DNA from: Devosia sp.
GTDB lineage: Bacteria; Pseudomonadota; Alphaproteobacteria; Rhizobiales; Devosiaceae
Length of the DNA stretch: 55,169 nucleotides
NCBI GenBank assembly: GCA_026126125.1
Contig: JAHCJW010000008.1
Location: 1-55,169 of the forward strand
Reading direction: 5' to 3'
The translations under genes were made by a program, and so were the position numbers. The notes beneath the pieces were generated by a model. It saw nothing but the letters and a program-made list of their open reading frames with translations, did not search any database and had not been told where the DNA came from. Shown here piece by piece: positions 50,973 to 55,169 of this stretch. Positions within the stretch are counted from its first letter, which is position 1; every line of letters starts with the position of its first letter.

Positions 50973-52207
50973 GCCAGTTTCTCTCGTGTTTCAGGATGCA
51001 ATTCGGCCGTTTTGGGGAGCAGGATGGTGAGAAAACCAAGCGCTGGCAAGAAGGCGCAAATCTGGAAAACGGCGATGACCCCGATTGCGTCAGCCACAAA
51101 GCCCATGCCGGCCGCTCCCAGGGCGCCGGCACCGAAGGCAAATCCGAAAACAAAACCGGCAATCATGCCGACCTTTCCCGGAATCAGCTCCTGGGCATAG
51201 ACCACCATGGCTGAAAACGCCGAAGAGAGGATGAGCCCGGTCACGATGCTCATCGCCGCGGTCCAGTTGAGGTCGAGATAGGGCAGCAACAGCGTGAACG
51301 GCAGCGATCCTACGATCGAAATCCAGATCACCGTCAACCGTCCGTAACGATCACCGATCGGGCCGCCGAAAAACGTGCCGGCAGCAACCGCGCCTAGAAA
51401 CAGAAACAGATAGAGCTGCGCTTCTTCCGCCGAGAGCGAGAATTTTTCGATGAGGAAGAAGGCGTAGTAGCTCTTGAGCGTCTCAATATAGACGAACTTG
51501 CTGAGGAGCAGCGCGCCGATCACCGCAAAAGCCACGATCAGGCGGTCGCGCGACAGGCTCGGCTTGTGCACCGGCGCCGCTTGCCGCGAGGCCAATTGGC
51601 GCTGGTGCTCGCCATACCAGCGAGCGACATGGCCCAGAAGGACCATCCCGAGAATGCCGCAGATGGCGAACCAGGCCAGCGTCGTTTGTCCGAGCGGCAA
51701 CAGGATCAGCGCGGCGGCCAAGGGCCCGATCGCCGTGCCGACATTGCCTCCGACCTGGAACAGCGATTGCGCAAAACCCAACCTGCCGCCAGACGCCATT
51801 CGGGCCAGGCGCGAGGCCTCGGGATGGAACAAGGCAGACCCGGTGCCCATGATCACCGCAGCAACCAGCAACAGCCCGAAATTATTGGCCAGCGCCAATC
51901 CCAGCACCCCGACCGTAACGATGATCAACGACAGCGGCAGCCACATCGGCTTGGGCTTGAGATCGCCCTGCAGGCCGAAGACAGGCTGCAGGATGCATGC
52001 GGTGATCTGCTGCCCCAGCGTCAGGAGGCCGATCTGCGCATAATTGAGGTTGTAGCTCTCCTTGAGCAGGGGGTAGAGCGCTGGCAACAGAAATTGCAGC
52101 AGGTCGTTGAGCAGATGCGCACCGCTGACAGCGAAAATGATGCTCAAGGCTGTAGTCTGCCCCGACGATGTCGCAGGCTGGGACGAGGCGGTCATGTCAG
52201 AAATCAT
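50969..52207 (-). CDS. MFS exporter of the fosmidomycin-resistance (Fsr) type
   Basis: 412 residues with twelve predicted membrane segments. The Fsr-branch signature is clear: HLLNDLLQFLLPALYPLLKESYNL, YAQIGLLTLGQQITACILQPV, GSALFHPEASRLA, and QSLFQVGGNVGTAIGPL. A basic loop (YGEHQRQLASRQAAPVHK) separates the two halves. The family exports fosmidomycin and other small molecules. The substrate here is unknown. It is the first gene of a two-gene operon with the SRPBCC protein. A second ATG at 52195 is possible. Confidence 0.88.
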   Translation of the reverse strand: MISDMTASSQPATSSGQTTALSIIFAVSGAHLLNDLLQFLLPALYPLLKESYNLNYAQIGLLTLGQQITACILQPVFGLQGDLKPKPMWLPLSLIIVTVGVLGLALANNFGLLLVAAVIMGTGSALFHPEASRLARMASGGRLGFAQSLFQVGGNVGTAIGPLAAALILLPLGQTTLAWFAICGILGMVLLGHVARWYGEHQRQLASRQAAPVHKPSLSRDRLIVAFAVIGALLLSKFVYIETLKSYYAFFLIEKFSLSAEEAQLYLFLFLGAVAAGTFFGGPIGDRYGRLTVIWISIVGSLPFTLLLPYLDLNWTAAMSIVTGLILSSAFSAMVVYAQELIPGKVGMIAGFVFGFAFGAGALGAAGMGFVADAIGVIAVFQICAFLPALGFLTILLPKTAELHPETREKLA

Positions 52208-52439
52208 CCGTGCAAGGAGTGGTCCCTCCTAACCCGCATATCCGGCAAGGGCAACGGTACTTGACCCAGCATGCCAAAAATTCAGCAATTTCAGTCCCGG
52301 GGGGAGCAAGATGAGCACAGCCGCTCCACAAAGGGCGCGGCTGTCTGACAGGCCTTCTGGGGTGGCCTCGCTGAATTACACCGAACAAGCCGGGGATGAC
52401 GACAAGAGCGAGTGTGTCTTCGAGTGAGTGCGCACCAAT

Positions 52440-53639
52440 CTAATCGAAGAAGCCGGCGTCCTCTTCCGACAGATATTTCCTCGCTCCTTCCGGATCGATA
52501 TCGAGACCAAGGCCCGGGGCTTCCAAAAGATCGATATGGCTGTCCGTGACGATCTGGTCTGGCAAACCGGTGACGATATCCTCCCACCAGGGATCGGAAG
52601 CGCTCGGATATTCGAACGCGATGTAGTTGGCGGGCAGCGTGGCGCAGACATTGATCAGGGCACCCAGTCCCAGAAGGCCGTTGGCCGTGCCATGCGGCGC
52701 CATCATGATCGAATGCATATAGGCGTGTTCTGCCACCCATTTGAGTTCGGCGATGCCGCCAATATCGGCCGGATCGGGCCCGACGACACGTACGGCTTGC
52801 GTCTCGATCAGCTCCTTGAAGTTATGGCGAAGATAGATCTGCTCGCCGGTGTGAATCGGAGTGGAGGTCGAAACCGTCAACTCGCGATAGGCTTGTGGAT
52901 TGACCCACGGAACGTAGTCGCCCGTGAGCATGTCCTCGAGCCACATCAGATTGTATTTCTCGACCGCCTGCGCGAAGCGGATCGCGTCATTGAGGAACCA
53001 GCCGGGGCCGCAATCGAGCGCCAGGCTGACCTTGTCCCCCAGCACTTCCTTCATGGCGATCACGCACTCGATCATGTGCGCCATGCCGCGCTCGCTGATC
53101 TGCCCCTGGTCCATGGCGCCGTGATAGCCCGCCTTTTCCTGGCGAACCCCGTAATGAAAATCCGCGATACTGTCCTTCATGTTGGAATGGAAGCTGATGC
53201 CCTGCTTGACCATGAAGAAATTCTCTGGGCGCTCCATCATCCATTTGACGTCGGCGGCGTAATCTTCGGGACGATCTCCGCTCCGTTTCTGGCGGATCGA
53301 GCCATTGTAGACGCGGACCTTGTCTCGCACCTTGCCGCCTAAGAGCTTGTAGACCGGCACGCCGGCGGCTTTGCCGGCAATATCCCAGAGTGCGTGTTCG
53401 ATGGCGCTGACCGCGGCCCCATATGGCTTGAAGGAGCCGCGCTGGCGGATCTTGAGCATGCAGCGCTCGACATCGGTCGGATCTTCACCGAGCAGCGCCT
53501 CGCGGAAATGCAAGACCCAGGGTTTGAGATAGGGTTTGGTAAATTCCACTTCGCCCAGGCCATAAATTCCCTGATCGGTGACGATACGCACGATGGGATG
53601 GCGCCCGATGACGGCGCATCGCAGGTCGGTAATCTTCAT
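52440..53639 (-). CDS. Enolase-superfamily sugar-acid dehydratase (mandelate racemase/muconate lactonizing type)
   Basis: 399 residues. The capping domain starts MKITDLRCAVIGRHP. In the barrel, K145 (MVKQG), the metal ligands D209 (LALDCGPGW), E235 (WLEDML) and E266 (HTGEQIY), and the acid-base pair D292 (PADIGG) and H316 (MAPHGT) fit the mandelate racemase subgroup. These enzymes mostly dehydrate aldonic or uronic sugar acids. Only one lysine is present where mandelate racemase has K-x-K. The GntR regulator and sugar ABC binding protein alongside support a sugar-acid pathway. Exact substrate unknown. Confidence 0.9.
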   Translation of the reverse strand: MKITDLRCAVIGRHPIVRIVTDQGIYGLGEVEFTKPYLKPWVLHFREALLGEDPTDVERCMLKIRQRGSFKPYGAAVSAIEHALWDIAGKAAGVPVYKLLGGKVRDKVRVYNGSIRQKRSGDRPEDYAADVKWMMERPENFFMVKQGISFHSNMKDSIADFHYGVRQEKAGYHGAMDQGQISERGMAHMIECVIAMKEVLGDKVSLALDCGPGWFLNDAIRFAQAVEKYNLMWLEDMLTGDYVPWVNPQAYRELTVSTSTPIHTGEQIYLRHNFKELIETQAVRVVGPDPADIGGIAELKWVAEHAYMHSIMMAPHGTANGLLGLGALINVCATLPANYIAFEYPSASDPWWEDIVTGLPDQIVTDSHIDLLEAPGLGLDIDPEGARKYLSEEDAGFFD

Positions 53640-53690
53640 CGTTCAATCCTCCCTTGAACCTTCATGGCCCTATGGCCTTTCTTGTGGCGT

Positions 53691-54395
53691 CTAGATGGAA
53701 TTTTTCGGCGGCTTGACGCGCCGGGCGACGCCCATCTGTTCAATGATGTGGCGGCCTGACCCCTCGACATGACGGGCCACCACCGCTGCGGCACGCTCGG
53801 CATTTTGGGCGCTGATCGCCTCGATCAGCTCGCGATGCTCGCGCAGGACGGCCTGGCGACGGCTGAGCGAAGTGGGGAAGCGGCGGCTGATGGCGCGCAG
53901 GATTTCGCGATGTTTCCACCACAGCTCAGCGGCGTGACGGTTGTAGTGACGATCGTAGATAAGCTGATGAAACTTGGTGTCGAGTTCGCCATGCTGGCGG
54001 GGATCGGCGAAGTTGAGCTTTTCTATATCGGCCTGAACGGCTTTGAGTTCGGCAATATCGGCGTCGGTCACGATCGAGACGAACCACTTGGTGAGCGCCG
54101 GCTCGATCAGCACTTCGATTTCGATGATGTCGCGAACGAAATCTTCGTCGATGGCGACGACGCGGGCGCCACGATTGGGCTCCATCACCACAAAGCCCTC
54201 GCCGCGCAATTGCTGCAGCGCTTCGCGGATGGGATTTGTCGATGTTCCATAGAGTTCGGCCAGGTCGGCGACCTTGAGGCGCGCATTGGGTTCGTGGCGG
54301 GCGGAGATGATGTCCTCGCGGATCATTTCATAGACCGACGGCTGAGTTTCGCTGGTGCTCTCGGAGAGCACGGAAGTGGGGTTGGGCTCGTTCAT
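53691..54395 (-). CDS. GntR family regulator with FCD domain
   Basis: A 234-residue regulator. The winged HTH (about 20-85) reads YEMIREDIISARHEPNARLK, then ELYGTSTNPIREALQQLRGEGFV. The FCD ligand-binding domain follows, with its metal-site residues in ELDTKFHQLIYDRHYNRHAAELW and REHRELIEAISAQNAERAAAVVARHVEGS. It probably senses a sugar-acid intermediate and controls the dehydratase gene in front of it and the divergent ABC transporter. Confidence 0.92.
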   Translation of the reverse strand: MNEPNPTSVLSESTSETQPSVYEMIREDIISARHEPNARLKVADLAELYGTSTNPIREALQQLRGEGFVVMEPNRGARVVAIDEDFVRDIIEIEVLIEPALTKWFVSIVTDADIAELKAVQADIEKLNFADPRQHGELDTKFHQLIYDRHYNRHAAELWWKHREILRAISRRFPTSLSRRQAVLREHRELIEAISAQNAERAAAVVARHVEGSGRHIIEQMGVARRVKPPKNSI

Positions 54396-54449
54396 ATTCT
54401 TGGTTGGGGTGGTTTATGAGATAAGTTGGATCAGTTCGCGCGCGAAAAT

Positions 54450-54473
54450 AATAGAATAATGTATGATCTATTC
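54450..54473. promoter_or_regulatory. Candidate GntR operator between regulator and transporter gene
   Basis: AATAG / CTATT and the overlapping GAATA-N10-TATTC form a dyad in an AT-rich patch of the 267-bp divergent region. FCD-type GntR proteins often bind such sites. This is unproven. Confidence 0.35.
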
Positions 54474-54662
54474 GATATTGACATGCAAGTTTTGGTCTGG
54501 AACTGTCCTGAACGGGAGACACGGATAAAAATCCGGCCCCATGGCAGGTTTGCGGCAACCGTGCCGCGACCATGCATTCGAGGAGGCGCAGCAGACGCTG
54601 CGAGGAAGCCCTGGTTCGGCCGAGGGGGCTGGACGGTCTTCCGAACGTGAGGAGGACTATCG

Positions 54663-55169
54663 ATGACGAATATGCAAGGCCGCGCCATGCGGCCGGGCTC
54701 GCCGTTCCGTCGGCAGGTCGTTGCCTGCGCCATGACGGCGGTGACCACCGCGTCCCTGATGTCGACTACCGTTTACGCCCAGTCCGTCGATCTCGGCCAG
54801 TGGTCTCCGGACTATATCAAATCCATCGCCGGAACCGAGACCTTCGATACCGCCGGTCACTGTGCCGGCGTCGTGCCGCTCGATTACGCGGGTAAGCTGA
54901 GCTATTGGTGGACTGGCCCGACCGAGGCCTCGCCCCGCATCGAACACGAAATCAACGACGCATTCTGGGCCGCCTGGGCCGAGACCTATCCCAATATCGA
55001 AACCGACGCGCAGAATATCGATTACAACCAGTTGCTCGACCGGTTGCGCACTACGCTGCTCGGCAATGCCGGGCCCATGGCGGTTCGGCTGCAGATCCTG
55101 GGTGGGGTCGAGTTCTCGTCCAAGGGCTATTTCCAGGAGCTGTCGCCCGAGGATATCGGCTATCCCACC
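54663..55169 (+). CDS. ABC sugar transporter substrate-binding protein, N-terminal part (cut by window edge)
   Basis: The first 169 codons. The ATG at 54663 has GAGGAGGA upstream. An extended signal peptide contains a basic start (MTNMQGRAMRPGSPFRRQ), the hydrophobic segment VVACAMTAVTTASLMSTTVYA and a likely cleavage after VYAQ. The mature part (WWTGPTEASPRIEHEINDAF, YNQLLDRLRTTLLGNAGPM) resembles family 1 extracellular solute-binding proteins of carbohydrate ABC importers. Permease and ATPase genes presumably follow outside the window. Confidence 0.85.
   Translation, partial: MTNMQGRAMRPGSPFRRQVVACAMTAVTTASLMSTTVYAQSVDLGQWSPDYIKSIAGTETFDTAGHCAGVVPLDYAGKLSYWWTGPTEASPRIEHEINDAFWAAWAETYPNIETDAQNIDYNQLLDRLRTTLLGNAGPMAVRLQILGGVEFSSKGYFQELSPEDIGYPT

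Noticed and set aside
1..55169. CRISPR arrays or rRNA genes
   Set aside because: No regularly spaced direct repeats of 24-40 bp and no rRNA-like sequence were seen.

Overview
The window is a GC-rich alphaproteobacterial chromosome segment, most likely from the Hyphomicrobiales and possibly Devosia-like. The evidence is an imuA-imuB-dnaE2 cassette under an alphaproteobacterial GTTC-N7-GTTC SOS box, an AapJQMP-type amino-acid transporter, rhizobial-style IS elements and a palindromic dispersed repeat of a kind familiar from this order. The genus is inference.

Layout. 1-11015 is ordinary chromosome: the start of typA, a MarR regulator divergent from a cytochrome b561, a heme-dependent oxidative N-demethylase-like gene, ppa, a universal stress protein, a secreted hypothetical protein, a TerB-like gene, the SOS mutagenesis cassette, and a pterin-4a-carbinolamine dehydratase. 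11152-15276 is a first small island that carries a large MmeI-like single-chain restriction-modification enzyme. 15276-29542 is a second element: a decayed prophage or satellite with a tyrosine integrase, an excisionase-like HTH protein, a tightly overlapped operon of small unknown proteins, a DnaB helicase, a DUF1376 initiator-like protein, a HigBA toxin-antitoxin pair and two large ejection-type virion proteins. It has no terminase, portal, capsid or tail genes. Both islands begin at a 3' fragment of the same kind of tRNA-Thr gene (11152-11184 and 15276-15323), as expected from successive integrations at one tRNA site. No intact tRNA-Thr was found at the right side.

29543-37593 is an insertion-sequence graveyard. 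An IS66 element with a passenger gene cuts the last phage gene and lacks matching target duplications. After it come pseudogenes of a DHA2-type drug exporter and a SAM methyltransferase, an IS91-type element with a partner tyrosine recombinase, and a broken IS630-type element with intact TA flanks. 38105-55169 is chromosome again: tRNA-Pro(TGG), a PAP2 phosphatase, metC, an aapJQMP operon followed by a second substrate-binding protein, cardiolipin synthase, cysteine synthase, DNA photolyase, an SRPBCC protein coupled to an Fsr-like MFS exporter, and a sugar-acid locus (enolase-superfamily dehydratase, GntR regulator, start of a sugar ABC substrate-binding protein).

The points most worth a second look lie in the phage-derived replication region. 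An origin-like cluster of direct and inverted repeats sits inside the DUF1376 gene (21950-22015). Four copies of the palindrome GTCCA-N3-TGGAC (one imperfect) sit at the start and end of the next gene, which ends in a helix-turn-helix domain.
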